Assembly: GCA_018334055.1 (NCBI GenBank)
Contig: JAGXSS010000035.1
Span: 1-43,981, forward strand
DNA from: Peptococcaceae bacterium
Lineage (GTDB): Bacteria > Bacillota > UBA994
Direction of reading: 5' to 3'
DNA: 43,981 bases
Shown here: positions 14,506 through 22,823 of the stretch, piece by piece
How positions within the stretch are numbered: the first letter of the stretch is position 1
How the letters are laid out: every line of letters starts with the position of its first letter
Made by a program: the position numbers and the translations under genes
The notes under the pieces: model-generated
Told to the model about the DNA's origin: nothing
Databases searched by the model: none
The model's input: only the letters and a program-made list of their open reading frames with translations

Positions 14506-16839
14506 CTATACCTCCTCACCGGAACGAACGAACACTCGCTGCGGGCCATATAGCGGCAGATTCTTCTTGCCCGTTTTGTTTCCGGTGAACTTCTCCCAGC
14601 CGCCGATTTTGTTGAGAATCCCTTCAATCTCGTAGGAATCACCTTTCTTGAGGACTTCACGGTTTTTGCTGAAGCACTCGCACCAGACCTCCATAATGCA
14701 AACCTGCTCACGGCGCACGCTTCCCGTGCGGCTTTCACCGCCAAACTCGCTGCCGGAGAGGAAGTTGCGGCGCTGGTAAAGGTCCATCTTGTCCCAACCT
14801 TCGGGCAAGAGTGCATCGAGGTATTCGGCTACTAGGCCTTCCCGGTCATCGCCTTCCATGGCATCGCGCTGCTGAGTGACGGCTTCCTCGGCAAGGCTGC
14901 CTTTCAGGAATAGTTCCTCCCCGGCGTTATACCTCTCGATGGCTTCAGCCCATACTTGGTCAACTTCAGTCAGCTCCCAGGCCTGGTGCTTGCCCTGACC
15001 CATGACCCGCACCGGCCAGAAGCGGCGATTTCCCGTGATGTCGCGCAGAAAGCCGCCGTCGCTGTTGGTGGTACCGACAATAATGCAGGAACGCGGGTGG
15101 CTCTCCACAACAACGCCGTATGATTGTCGATACTTATCATCGGTGCGGGTTATGAACGATTTCACCGTCTCCACGTCTACCTTCTTGATGCCCGCCAGTT
15201 CTCCAAGCTCCAGTATCCAATAGCCCTGCAGTTTCTCCGGCGCAGTCTTGTCCCTCATGTCGGAGATAGAGAGGGAGTCTGAGTACCACTGCCTGCCCAG
15301 CCGGGCAAAAAGCGTGGATTTCCCAATGCCTTGCGCGCCGTTCAGCACGAGGATGGAGTCGAACTTTACACCCGGCTGGTAGATGCGCGCCACCGCTGCC
15401 ACCAGCGTTTTCCTCGTCACTGCCCGGACATACGGTGTATCGTCAGCCCCAAGATAGTCGATGAGCACGATATCCAGACGATCTATGCCGTCCCACGAGA
15501 GCCCCCCGAGGTACTCTTTGACAGGGTGGTAGAGTCGCTCGACAGAGATAACTCCAAGCAAAGCATCTTTGAACTTCGTCGGTGACCAGATGCCATAGGT
15601 GCGCTCAAAGTATAGCTTCGCGCAAGCAAGGTCGGTATCGCTCCAGCCGGGTTTCACTTGCGGCCAGGGAAGCTCTCCGATAACGTCGATCATGTTCTTA
15701 AACTGGTTGAACACGATCGGCTGTAGATTTGGGTCAAAGCGCAGGATGATAGAGATATTGGTGAGCGTATCTTTCACCGCGCCTGTTTTGTCTAGCTCAA
15801 GTTGGCTCTGCCAGTTGTCCTCATCAGTGAAGTCCGCTTCAGCCTGCTCCCGGCGCGCCTCGGCGAGCTGCGCCTTGACCCGCTCATCTTTAACGGCAAA
15901 GTCCGACATGGCTTTGAAGGAAGCTTTCTCATCGAGGTCGCTGAACTTATGGAGCCGCACAAGATCAAAAGCGTTAAGCAGCTTGCCACAGACCGGATCG
16001 GTGGCGTGGTGGCTGTAGGCGAACTTACCGTCGTAGATGACCACGCCTGCGGAACTGTCGGCAGGGATGTAATCGTAGCGGCCTGCCATAGCGGAAGGCT
16101 CGTACACTCCTGAGAGAAAGAATTCGATTGCTTCCTCAATGGAGTAAGCCTTGCAGAATGCGCCCACAACACCGCCTTTGGCAAGCGGGTCCTGTTGCTG
16201 CTTCAACCGGCGCTCGAGCACTTCCGACTGCCGTTTTGATGTGGGCCACATGGCTGTATCCCGCCAGTCAGCATATTTGGAGAGATACACGTCAGGATCA
16301 AGCAGCTCACCATCCTTTTCGTGAAACACGTAGTCTCCATCAGACGATGTAGATGGCCAGTACATCAAGCGCGAGGGCTCATAATTTGTGTCATCGAACA
16401 GGTCGATGCCTATTTCTTTCGCAACCATCCGTCCCAGCGCTGGATACTCGTCCTCACTGACCTCGCGGGCCAGGGGAATAACCAGCCGCAGGCGCTGGGC
16501 TTCAGGGGTGCTTTTGTGGGTGGAATAGGCGCAGCACGTCCAGTCATAAAGCGCCTCTATCTGCTCCCAGATGTCAGGGGTGGCATAGTCCATGTCCAAT
16601 GTGAGCATGGAACGGCAAAGGACGTACCCGTTACCGCGCTTCCCCTCCTTCAGTGCGCCGCCCACAAAGCCGCCGATGTCTTTGATTCCATCCTGCTGCG
16701 CTTTGTTCATCTTGCGGTACTCGGACACTGTCTCAGTGGTGCGTTTTGTAGTGCGAACGGCGTTCTTGAATTCTACCCAGGAAATGTCCTTGTTCTTCCA
16801 CCTCTTGTCCATACGGCTGTTACCGACTGCTATTCTCAT
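14506..16839 (-). CDS. Phage primase-helicase, VirE type
   Basis: A 777-residue replication protein. The N-terminal half carries an archaeo-eukaryotic primase-like region with LTLDMDY at about 79-85 and RLRLVIPLAR. The C-terminal half is a VirE-type SF3-like ATPase: Walker A NGAQGIGKST near 500-509, then LGELAGIKKVDVETVKSFIT and GTTNSDGGFLRDITGNRRFW. It primes and unwinds phage DNA alongside the family A polymerase encoded upstream. The ATG at 16839 has AGGAGG nine bases upstream and overlaps the previous gene by 20 bp; a start at 16944 would overlap much further. Confidence 0.92.
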   Translation of the reverse strand: MRIAVGNSRMDKRWKNKDISWVEFKNAVRTTKRTTETVSEYRKMNKAQQDGIKDIGGFVGGALKEGKRGNGYVLCRSMLTLDMDYATPDIWEQIEALYDWTCCAYSTHKSTPEAQRLRLVIPLAREVSEDEYPALGRMVAKEIGIDLFDDTNYEPSRLMYWPSTSSDGDYVFHEKDGELLDPDVYLSKYADWRDTAMWPTSKRQSEVLERRLKQQQDPLAKGGVVGAFCKAYSIEEAIEFFLSGVYEPSAMAGRYDYIPADSSAGVVIYDGKFAYSHHATDPVCGKLLNAFDLVRLHKFSDLDEKASFKAMSDFAVKDERVKAQLAEARREQAEADFTDEDNWQSQLELDKTGAVKDTLTNISIILRFDPNLQPIVFNQFKNMIDVIGELPWPQVKPGWSDTDLACAKLYFERTYGIWSPTKFKDALLGVISVERLYHPVKEYLGGLSWDGIDRLDIVLIDYLGADDTPYVRAVTRKTLVAAVARIYQPGVKFDSILVLNGAQGIGKSTLFARLGRQWYSDSLSISDMRDKTAPEKLQGYWILELGELAGIKKVDVETVKSFITRTDDKYRQSYGVVVESHPRSCIIVGTTNSDGGFLRDITGNRRFWPVRVMGQGKHQAWELTEVDQVWAEAIERYNAGEELFLKGSLAEEAVTQQRDAMEGDDREGLVAEYLDALLPEGWDKMDLYQRRNFLSGSEFGGESRTGSVRREQVCIMEVWCECFSKNREVLKKGDSYEIEGILNKIGGWEKFTGNKTGKKNLPLYGPQRVFVRSGEEV

Positions 16840-17260
16840 CACGCACAACCTCCTCGCATCTGTCAGTGAAGTACCGAATCGGAATCCCTTGTCTCTCCGC
16901 CTTGGAGATTTCCTGGCCCATTCCAGCCGTAATCCTGCCGCCAAATACCCACACAGCCTCGCACTTTGTTAGGAGAACCAGCGCAAAGAACAACCCGAGC
17001 TCACGGCTCTCTTTGTCATCCTCGTCCAAAAACTGTGGGAAGTAGAGATGCGGCGCGAGGGGAATACACCCCTCGCTGACCGCAAACCGGCAGTAGCCGC
17101 GGGCACGGCTAGTGTTGTAGTCAATGTCTCCGGCAAAGGGCGAGCAAATGTAGATCAGCGGTCGATACCGTTTCGCCTTAGCCTTTTCCTCAGCCATTAC
17201 TCTCGCGAGAGCCTTCGCGGCGGTGGGATCAGGATAGCCTAAACTGTTACGCCATTCCAT
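16820..17260 (-). CDS. DUF4406-like nucleoside deoxyribosyltransferase-fold protein
   Basis: A 146-residue protein. From about residue 33, RPLIYICSPFAGDIDYNTSR, then GCIPLAPHLYFPQFL, then CEAVWVFGGRITAGMGQEI follow the Rossmann-like nucleoside 2-deoxyribosyltransferase/DUF4406 pattern, with a central acidic segment (DDKESRELG). A role in phage nucleotide metabolism is possible, but activity is unproven. The N-terminal segment MEWRNSLGYPDPTAAKAL is a separate extension common in phage versions. Overlaps neighbours on both sides. Confidence 0.75.
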   Translation of the reverse strand: MEWRNSLGYPDPTAAKALARVMAEEKAKAKRYRPLIYICSPFAGDIDYNTSRARGYCRFAVSEGCIPLAPHLYFPQFLDEDDKESRELGLFFALVLLTKCEAVWVFGGRITAGMGQEISKAERQGIPIRYFTDRCEEVVRDENSSR

Positions 17261-18032
17261 GGCTAGCCGACTTCCCGCCTAGAAAGTAGTTGATAAAGTA
17301 TTGCTGCCCTTTGCCCGTGACCTTGGTAGTCTTAGAAATGGTGACATGACCGTCGGAATGGGTGATAGCGGTTTCCTTGACCCGAAACAGCCCAAGTTCC
17401 ATTGCCTTCTGGGTGGGAGCATTGTAGTCTGTGCCTTTGCGCTTGATGAGGAAGCCATCCTGACGCAGCCTTTCGAACAAGCGGTTCTGGCCGATGTCGA
17501 CTCCGTTACCCTTGAGGATTTTCGCCAGCTCGCCGATAAGGATGGTCCCTTCAGAAACCGACACGGCATCAGCAAAGATTACCTTGGGTTTGTTCTCTGC
17601 TGCCTGAAGCTGGAGCTGTTCCTTCGCCTGCCGTTCCGTCTTGAGGGTGGTTAAGAGCTTAATCCAAGAGTCGGGATCACGCATGATCTCTTCCAGCTTG
17701 GAGGTTGTGAGGTAAGCACCATACTTTCGGATTTGCGGCAGAACCTCGTGGGTGACCCAGCGTTTGAATTTCTTAGCTTCGGGCTTGTCGGAGCGCAGGA
17801 TAACATCATAAAGCCCGCTCTCGTTGACAATGTTAGTTTGCTGCTGCCGTCCCATGTTGTCGGTGACGTAAGCCAGGCTTACATCATCTCCGTCAAGCCG
17901 GTCGGCAATCATGCGGGCGTTGCTAAGTTCCAGCACGTCGCATACGTCTTTCAGCACCCACCAAGGCTCGCCGTTCCTCTGAATAGTCCTTACCTCTTTC
18001 CCCTCGTAGGAGAATGCCTGTAGTTCGTTCAT
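17247..18032 (-). CDS. BRO-N / KilAC phage antirepressor
   Basis: A 261-residue two-domain antirepressor. The BRO-N domain (about 1-110) shows GEPWWVLKDVCDVLELSNAR, NESGLYDVILRSDKPEAKKF and RWVTHEVLPQIRKYGAY. A coiled linker follows, then a KilAC/ANT domain (about 150-255) with IGELAKILKGNGVDIGQNRL. Such proteins counter phage repressors to favour lytic growth or modulate DNA transactions. Its start is preceded by a structured leader (18033-18124) homologous to that before the gene at 22149-22349, suggesting shared regulation. Confidence 0.92.
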   Translation of the reverse strand: MNELQAFSYEGKEVRTIQRNGEPWWVLKDVCDVLELSNARMIADRLDGDDVSLAYVTDNMGRQQQTNIVNESGLYDVILRSDKPEAKKFKRWVTHEVLPQIRKYGAYLTTSKLEEIMRDPDSWIKLLTTLKTERQAKEQLQLQAAENKPKVIFADAVSVSEGTILIGELAKILKGNGVDIGQNRLFERLRQDGFLIKRKGTDYNAPTQKAMELGLFRVKETAITHSDGHVTISKTTKVTGKGQQYFINYFLGGKSASHGMA

Positions 18033-18124
18033 GTGGCTCGTCCTTTCCGAAGGCTCAGTTTGTTGTGGCCTTCACTATAAAGCCAGGGGAAAGGGCGCAT
18101 TCGGACGGTCTCACCAAAAATCCC
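18033..18124 (-). promoter_or_regulatory. Structured 5' leader, copy A
   Basis: This stretch between the polymerase stop and the antirepressor ATG is homologous to the leader at 22350-22429. Shared blocks in the same order are AGACCGTCCGA (18111-18101), a TATAG/TGAAGGC block, CACAA, and AGCCTTCGGAAAGG next to the start codon. GAAGGC (18073-18068) and GCCTTC (18054-18049) can form a hairpin just before the GGAAAGG ribosome binding site. Alternatively TCCGAA near the 5' end can pair with TTCGGA, overlapping that stem and the binding site. It may be cis-regulatory RNA. Confidence 0.65.
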
Positions 18125-20059
18125 TCAATCTTTTTTGTAAAATGGGCACACGAAGCCTTCGGCACGAAGCAGAAGCCCCTCCGCCCAGGGTGGTGTTACG
18201 GCCATATAGCGGCAGACATCGTCAGGCAGCAGTTCCGGGGGCTCCTCTATGACTACCTCGTCGTGGACGCTCATGACGATGGAGAACCCCGCTGCGTCAA
18301 GCCGCCGCATAGCATGGCAGAGGATATCGCGGGAAATTGCCTGCACAATGTTCTCCACAAACTTGGGGCCGTAGCTTTCGATGCGCTCCCATTTCTTACT
18401 GATGCCTACTCCCTCGTAGGTAACCGACTCGCCTCCGAAGCGGTTCTGCCTGATCTTAGGTTTCACATAGGCAAGCCGCCTGCCGGAGGGCAGCACAATA
18501 AAGAGCATTCCACTTTTGCACTCAAAGCAAATGCCGTGGGTTTGTGTAGTGGTGCGCTCACTGACTGCGGCCATCGCTGCCTTGTCTACATCCCACCAGA
18601 GTCTCACTATTTTTGGATTGGCGGTTCTCCAAGCATTCACAAGCGGTTGGAGTTCCTCTTCGGCAAGCCCCATACCCAGGGCACCCATCGCCTTAAGAGC
18701 GCCAGCCGAGCCGCCGTAGCCAAGAGCCAGCTCCGCAATTTTGCCCTTTTGCCTAAGCGGGCTGCCCTTGGTTATTTCCTCGATTGGGACTTGGAACATC
18801 TGGCTTGCTGATGCTTCATAAATTTTGCCGTGAGTGGCAAACACCTCGTTGCGCCATGCTTCCCCCGCTAGCCACGCGATGACCCTGGCTTCAATGGCCG
18901 AGAAATCGGCCACGATGAACTGAAAGCCGGATTTAGGCACAAATGCTGTCCGTATAAGCTCGGACAGAACACTGGGGACGGAATCATATAGCGCTTCCAG
19001 CGTATCGAAGTCGCCGCTTTTCACAAGGCTTCGAGCCTGTGCCAAATCCGGCAGATGGTTCTGGGGCAGGTTTTGCACTTGAATCAGCCTGCCCGCCCAG
19101 CGCCCGGTTCGGTTCGCACCGTAGAACTGCAAAAGCCCTCTGGCCCTACCATCCTTGCATACAACGGCGTCCATGGCCGTGTACTTCTTCACACTGCTCT
19201 TGGCGAGCGATTGCCGCAGCTCCAACACTTGCCTGAGATCATCTGGCGCAGACTTAAGCAGCTCTTTGACTGCCGCTTTGCCAAGGGTATCGGTTTCAAT
19301 CCCATGCTCCGCAAGCCATGCCTTCATTTGGACAACGGAGTTGGGGTTGTCCATGGTGGTTATCTCCTTCATATGGTTGGTTAGCTCAGCCCTCGACCGC
19401 TCGTCAAATCGGATTGCTTGTGCGACCAGATCCAAGTCCAGCTGGATGCCCCGGTCGTTGATATGTTGATCGAGAATATAGTTCTGCCACTCGTCCTCCG
19501 GTACCAGGTAGTTACGGAGTCGAGCCTGTATCGCTGTCTCTGTCTCCACGTCACGGGCGTTGTAGGCTTTGAAGTGCTCCCATTTGTCAGGCTCATCGGA
19601 GGGCAGGTTACGTGTGCGGCCACCATTTGCTTTCGTAGGTTTGCAGGGAACGGAGAAGTATTTGATAAGGTCTTTACCTTGCTTGAGCTTCTGCTTTTCC
19701 AGTCCCAACACTGCGCCCGCCCCCTCCAAAGATAGCGGAAGCCCCAGGTACGCGGCCCACACCATTGTGCACCGCCATGATTCGGGCATGAGCCACTGGC
19801 CCAAGAACCTTGACAGACAGACCCGCTCAAACTGCGCATTATAGGCCCATTTTGTTACGCTTTCATCTGTCAGTGCGTCCTTGACTTCCCTCGGCAGTGT
19901 TTCACCGCCCGCCAAATCGACTACATGTACCGGGCCTCCATCAGCCGAGTAGCTGAACAGCAGAATCTCAAAACTGGGCGATTCAGCGTATTTGTAGACG
20001 CCGCACTTGGACAGGTCACGGTCGCTATATGTTTCAATATCCACACTGAGATGTCTCAT
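18125..20059 (-). CDS. Family A DNA polymerase with 3'-5' exonuclease
   Basis: Phage replicative polymerase, 644 residues. Exonuclease motif Exo I is SVDIETYSD (D7, E9), and Exo III is YNARDVETE near 166-174. Polymerase motif A is ADFSAIEARV (D385), motif B is KIAELALGYGG (K440-G450) and motif C is MSVHDEVV (H599, D600, E601). No 5'-3' exonuclease domain is present, normal for phage versions. GGAGGG precedes the ATG. It acts with the primase-helicase, DUF2815 and DUF2800 proteins of the same operon. Confidence 0.95.
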   Translation of the reverse strand: MRHLSVDIETYSDRDLSKCGVYKYAESPSFEILLFSYSADGGPVHVVDLAGGETLPREVKDALTDESVTKWAYNAQFERVCLSRFLGQWLMPESWRCTMVWAAYLGLPLSLEGAGAVLGLEKQKLKQGKDLIKYFSVPCKPTKANGGRTRNLPSDEPDKWEHFKAYNARDVETETAIQARLRNYLVPEDEWQNYILDQHINDRGIQLDLDLVAQAIRFDERSRAELTNHMKEITTMDNPNSVVQMKAWLAEHGIETDTLGKAAVKELLKSAPDDLRQVLELRQSLAKSSVKKYTAMDAVVCKDGRARGLLQFYGANRTGRWAGRLIQVQNLPQNHLPDLAQARSLVKSGDFDTLEALYDSVPSVLSELIRTAFVPKSGFQFIVADFSAIEARVIAWLAGEAWRNEVFATHGKIYEASASQMFQVPIEEITKGSPLRQKGKIAELALGYGGSAGALKAMGALGMGLAEEELQPLVNAWRTANPKIVRLWWDVDKAAMAAVSERTTTQTHGICFECKSGMLFIVLPSGRRLAYVKPKIRQNRFGGESVTYEGVGISKKWERIESYGPKFVENIVQAISRDILCHAMRRLDAAGFSIVMSVHDEVVIEEPPELLPDDVCRYMAVTPPWAEGLLLRAEGFVCPFYKKD

Positions 20060-20077
20060 AAACCCTCCATATCTGAA

Positions 20078-20105
20078 CAGGGCGGCAAGTTATTCCGCCG
20101 CCCTG
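20078..20105 (-). other. Hairpin before the polymerase gene
   Basis: A perfect 9-bp inverted repeat, CAGGGCGGC (20078-20086) and GCCGCCCTG (20097-20105), with a 10-base loop lies in the 62-bp gap before the polymerase start. No T-run follows on either strand, so it is not a standard terminator. It may protect or process the mRNA. Confidence 0.5.
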
Positions 20106-20121
20106 CTTGTCGTATATGTCC

Positions 20122-20703
20122 TTAGCCGAGGAAGTCGTCGCCATCGCTGTCAGATGTGAAGTCGTCCGCTGCACTGGCCCTGCCGCCTAACGGTTCACCG
20201 TCGCGGACTTTCTGAATGTTGCCCAGTCCGCAGGCAACGCCGCGGTTGCCGTTAGAGTTAAACGCATAGAAGTTCACGCTGACTCTTGCATAGACTCCGG
20301 AGTAGACCTCCGAGCGGCTCATGATCGGGTTCAGGGACTTGTCCACGATCTCCGGAGCAGAGTTGCTGTTGGCGTTTACGAAGTAGCTGTCGGCATAGGC
20401 CTCATCATCCGGGCGGTCAATATCTCCGTCCCGCAGAGGCAGTTTCAAAGTGGACTTGTTCGGAATCTTGCCTCCAAACTTGCCGCGCCCTTCTTCAATC
20501 GCGGCATCTACAGCCGCGTTGATGGCGGCGAGGGTCTTGGTGTCGCTCTTAGGGATAATTAGGCTGACGCTGTACTTGGGAGTTCCGCCGTTGATGCTCT
20601 TGGGTTCATGCACATTGGCATAACTGAGGCGGACGATCCCGGTGACCACCTTCGTGGGGCTCTTGGCGGGACTTGGGTTAATACGGTTTGCGTTGTTTGA
20701 CAT
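20122..20703 (-). CDS. DUF2815 protein, likely phage single-strand DNA-binding protein
   Basis: A 193-residue protein. VVTGIVRLSYANVHEPKSIN and PKYSVSLIIPKSDTKTLAAI mark DUF2815, an OB-fold-like family thought to bind single-stranded DNA. YSGVYARVSVNFYAFNSNGN is the conserved core strand region. The C-terminal tail is acidic and ends SDSDGDDFLG, reminiscent of the SSB tip that recruits replication proteins. AGGAGG lies upstream; the DUF2800 stop is only a few bases away. The SSB role is an inference. Confidence 0.85.
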   Translation of the reverse strand: MSNNANRINPSPAKSPTKVVTGIVRLSYANVHEPKSINGGTPKYSVSLIIPKSDTKTLAAINAAVDAAIEEGRGKFGGKIPNKSTLKLPLRDGDIDRPDDEAYADSYFVNANSNSAPEIVDKSLNPIMSRSEVYSGVYARVSVNFYAFNSNGNRGVACGLGNIQKVRDGEPLGGRASAADDFTSDSDGDDFLG

Positions 20704-20705
20704 GG

Positions 20706-21842
20706 TTACATTTCCTCCTTAAATTCATGTATGGCGGATGTGTTGATTGCCTGACGCTTGTCCGACAGGGGGACAAGTGTCAGCTTGCCAGGCGGCTTTT
20801 CAATAAGGCTGCCGAGGATTGCCTGAAAGTTGTCTTTGCCCATAAGCCGCTCCATCTCCGTGAGAGTGATCAGGCTCTGACGGTAAATGTCACGGTAGCC
20901 TGCACATTTTGCAGTTTCGGCCACAGCTTCCTCGTTGGCATATCTACGGTTGGAGCGCCCCTCTACCAGCTTGAAACCTTGCCACTCCTTGCCGTGTCTG
21001 ACCGCCGCCTCCAAGGCATATACCTTGATGTCGCTCGCCCAGGATATTAGGTCATCCAGTTTGCCGAGGATTTCTTCAATGTCTCCGTCCGAGAGTAGCG
21101 GTGGCAGTGCAAACTCAAACCGGGCAAGGCTAAGGTTGTCCTCCGCCCGCGCGCGGCACCTCACCGCCGCACGGCAGAACTGACACCACTCGCCGGGCAC
21201 ATGCTCACCACAACCTTCGAAGGCAAGGCTGGCAATGGGCTTGAGGACCTCGTCGGCCCACTGATAGAGAGACTCCTTGTCCACGGGAAAGGTACTGACG
21301 TTTTCACGCCGTGGCTGATAAATGGTCATGGACACCGTGTTGACATCGAAGATGCCGTCGAAAAGCTCCAGGGCACCGAGGGCGTATAGCTTCATCTGTG
21401 GGTTGCCCTCTGCGCTGACCAGAATGCCTTGACCGTACTTGAAGTCCACGACGTGAAGCGTCCCCTCGGAGATAATTACACAGTCGCCCGTGCCAAATCC
21501 GTCAGGTACGTACCTTGAGAAGTCTAGGCGTTGCTCTATAAGGACAACAGGGTCATGGCATTCCTGCTTTGCCTGAGCAATTAGTTCCTGGATAAACTCC
21601 ACATAGCCATCGGTGTGAACGTCCATTTCGTCTGAATCGTACCTAGAAATGGGCTTCTTGGAGCGCCGCTTGAGGGCTTTTCGCAGCTTGTGTTCTGCAA
21701 GCGCGTGAGCGGCTGTACCTTCGGCGGCGGCTTCTCCGCTGTTGCCCTCAAACTCCCGCTCCAGCCGTGCAGACGGAGTGCAATTAATCCAGCGATGAGC
21801 ACTGGAAGCAGAGAGTAGTGCATGTTGTTTTCCTCCACTCAT
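20706..21842 (-). CDS. DUF2800 protein, PD-(D/E)xK (Cas4/RecB-like) nuclease
   Basis: A 378-residue protein. Near the N-terminus AEGTAAHALAEHKLRKAL resembles the RecB-type opening helix. The catalytic line is TGDCVIISEGTLHVVDFKYG (D ... D-x-K). An upstream HRWINCTPS cysteine together with the cluster C-x9-WCQFCRAAVRC suggests a Cas4-like metal or Fe-S site. Phage DUF2800 proteins adjoin DUF2815 and polymerase genes and probably act in recombination or end processing. The ATG overlaps the upstream stop by 4 bp. Confidence 0.88.
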   Translation of the reverse strand: MSGGKQHALLSASSAHRWINCTPSARLEREFEGNSGEAAAEGTAAHALAEHKLRKALKRRSKKPISRYDSDEMDVHTDGYVEFIQELIAQAKQECHDPVVLIEQRLDFSRYVPDGFGTGDCVIISEGTLHVVDFKYGQGILVSAEGNPQMKLYALGALELFDGIFDVNTVSMTIYQPRRENVSTFPVDKESLYQWADEVLKPIASLAFEGCGEHVPGEWCQFCRAAVRCRARAEDNLSLARFEFALPPLLSDGDIEEILGKLDDLISWASDIKVYALEAAVRHGKEWQGFKLVEGRSNRRYANEEAVAETAKCAGYRDIYRQSLITLTEMERLMGKDNFQAILGSLIEKPPGKLTLVPLSDKRQAINTSAIHEFKEEM

Positions 21843-22162
21843 TTCAAGCCCTCTGCATCCGCCAGCAGAGCCGCGTAGTTTGCCGGTTCAATCTGACTGA
21901 GTTTTGGTGCACCGTACTTTTCCAATAGTGTCCTTACGTTTGCCGTGAACCCTAGCTGGCTCTTTTCGGCCAGTTTAGCCCGCACCTGCTCCAGCGTGAC
22001 CGCCTTTGTCGCAGGTTTTTCTGCCTTTGTCGTGGCTAACTGTTCAGGCTGGGCGCCTACGGCAGGTTCATTTGCCGCCATAGCATCCGCAACCGCCTGT
22101 ACACTATCTGCAAGGGAACGCAGATTACTGACCACATCATGCAGCAGCTTAATCTTGCTCAA
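21839..22162 (-). CDS. Small conserved phage protein of the DUF2800 operon
   Basis: A 107-residue protein. An N-terminal heptad-like helix (IKLLHDVVSNLRSLADSVQA) and an Ala/Pro-rich linker lead to a conserved C-terminal segment, VTLEQVRAKLAEKSQLGFTA and then VRTLLEKYGAPKLSQI. This C-terminal pattern recurs in Firmicute phage proteins that databases sometimes label rRNA biogenesis protein without evidence. I prefer the TTG at 22162, which has GGAGGTG upstream, over an earlier start. Function unknown. Confidence 0.7.
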   Translation of the reverse strand: MSKIKLLHDVVSNLRSLADSVQAVADAMAANEPAVGAQPEQLATTKAEKPATKAVTLEQVRAKLAEKSQLGFTANVRTLLEKYGAPKLSQIEPANYAALLADAEGLK

Positions 22163-22349
22163 GCTTTTCACCTCCCTCCTCAACGATGGACAGCTCCTTC
22201 ACGCTGTTGCCAGGGACTATGACCGTTAGCCTGCGCTTTTCGCCGAGCAGGAGACGCAGCAGCCTTTCCCGCACGGTGACATTGCGGCAGCCAACTATCC
22301 CACCGTCCTGGGGCTCCTTCGAAACACTGATCTTGAGTATGTGCTTCAT
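22149..22349 (-). CDS. Small phage protein, unknown function
   Basis: A 66-residue protein beginning MKHILKISVSKEPQDGG, predicted as a short beta-rich domain with a basic stretch (RERLLRLLLGEKRRL). I do not recognise the family. The ATG at 22349 is set by the GGAAAGGTAAGG site in the leader just upstream; the longer frame to 22394 would translate through that leader. First gene of the DUF2800 operon. Confidence 0.65.
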   Translation of the reverse strand: MKHILKISVSKEPQDGGIVGCRNVTVRERLLRLLLGEKRRLTVIVPGNSVKELSIVEEGGEKLEQD

Positions 22350-22429
22350 GTGAGCCACCTTACCTTTCCGAAGGCTGATTTTGTGCGCCTTCACTCTATA
22401 GCACCTGCGGAGGGGGAATCGGACGGTCT
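22350..22429 (-). promoter_or_regulatory. Structured 5' leader, copy B
   Basis: Homologous to copy A at 18033-18124. It carries AGACCGTCCGA (22429-22419), CTATAGAGTGAAGGC, GCACAA and AGCCTTCGGAAAGG followed by GGCTCACATG at the gene start. GAAGGC (22392-22387) and GCCTTC (22375-22370) form a hairpin; TCCGA and TCGGA can pair instead and would mask the GGAAAGG site. It heads the DUF2800/DUF2815 operon. It may belong to the DUF2800-associated RNA motif class reported from comparative genomics, which I cannot check here. Confidence 0.65.
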
Positions 22430-22820
22430 ATAGGAGAGATTTTTTAAGCCTGGCTATGGCACGGTTCACCGCATGGCGGATGGCAGATTCATCTTTCCCC
22501 TCAAGTGCGGCTAGGTCTGTATAGGACCAGCCTTCCAGAAAGCATTTACGGATTAAGTACTGCTGGCGTTCGGTCAATTGCGACATGGCACCTATGACTA
22601 CTTCATTACATATGAGGTCCGCAAGTAAGTCCGTACCATCAGAGAAGAAACGCGCGTCCTCATGGGTGAAGGTGCTTAGTTGGGTATGGCGGTCTGGGCG
22701 GCTGTTACGCCGGTCGTTGCTCTTTTCCGCTTTCACGGATTCTAGATAGAAGGTTCCAACCTCCTCGGATACCTCCAGTTCGACAACTTTGCCGTCTGCA
22801 TCTTGGTAACTGATTTTCAT
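22428..22820 (-). CDS. Sigma-70 region 4-like phage regulator
   Basis: A 130-residue protein. The C-terminal half matches sigma region 4: LTERQQYLIRKCFLEGWSYT, then a helix-turn-helix (DLAALEGKDESAIRHAVNRA) and a basic end. The N-terminal 60 residues are charged and unrelated to sigma region 2. It is probably a transcription regulator of early genes rather than a full sigma factor. Translation may be controlled by a hairpin that masks its ribosome binding site (see 22824-22959). Confidence 0.75.
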   Translation of the reverse strand: MKISYQDADGKVVELEVSEEVGTFYLESVKAEKSNDRRNSRPDRHTQLSTFTHEDARFFSDGTDLLADLICNEVVIGAMSQLTERQQYLIRKCFLEGWSYTDLAALEGKDESAIRHAVNRAIARLKKSLL

Positions 22821-22823
22821 TGT

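Noticed and set aside
14265-14816. Open frame of 183 codons overlapping the primase end and VRR-NUC start
   Set aside because: It overlaps two well-supported genes and has arginine/serine-rich, low-complexity composition; no ribosome binding site.
18014-18811. Plus-strand open frame of 265 codons
   Set aside because: Antisense to the DNA polymerase gene, which has all catalytic motifs; an artefact of codon composition.
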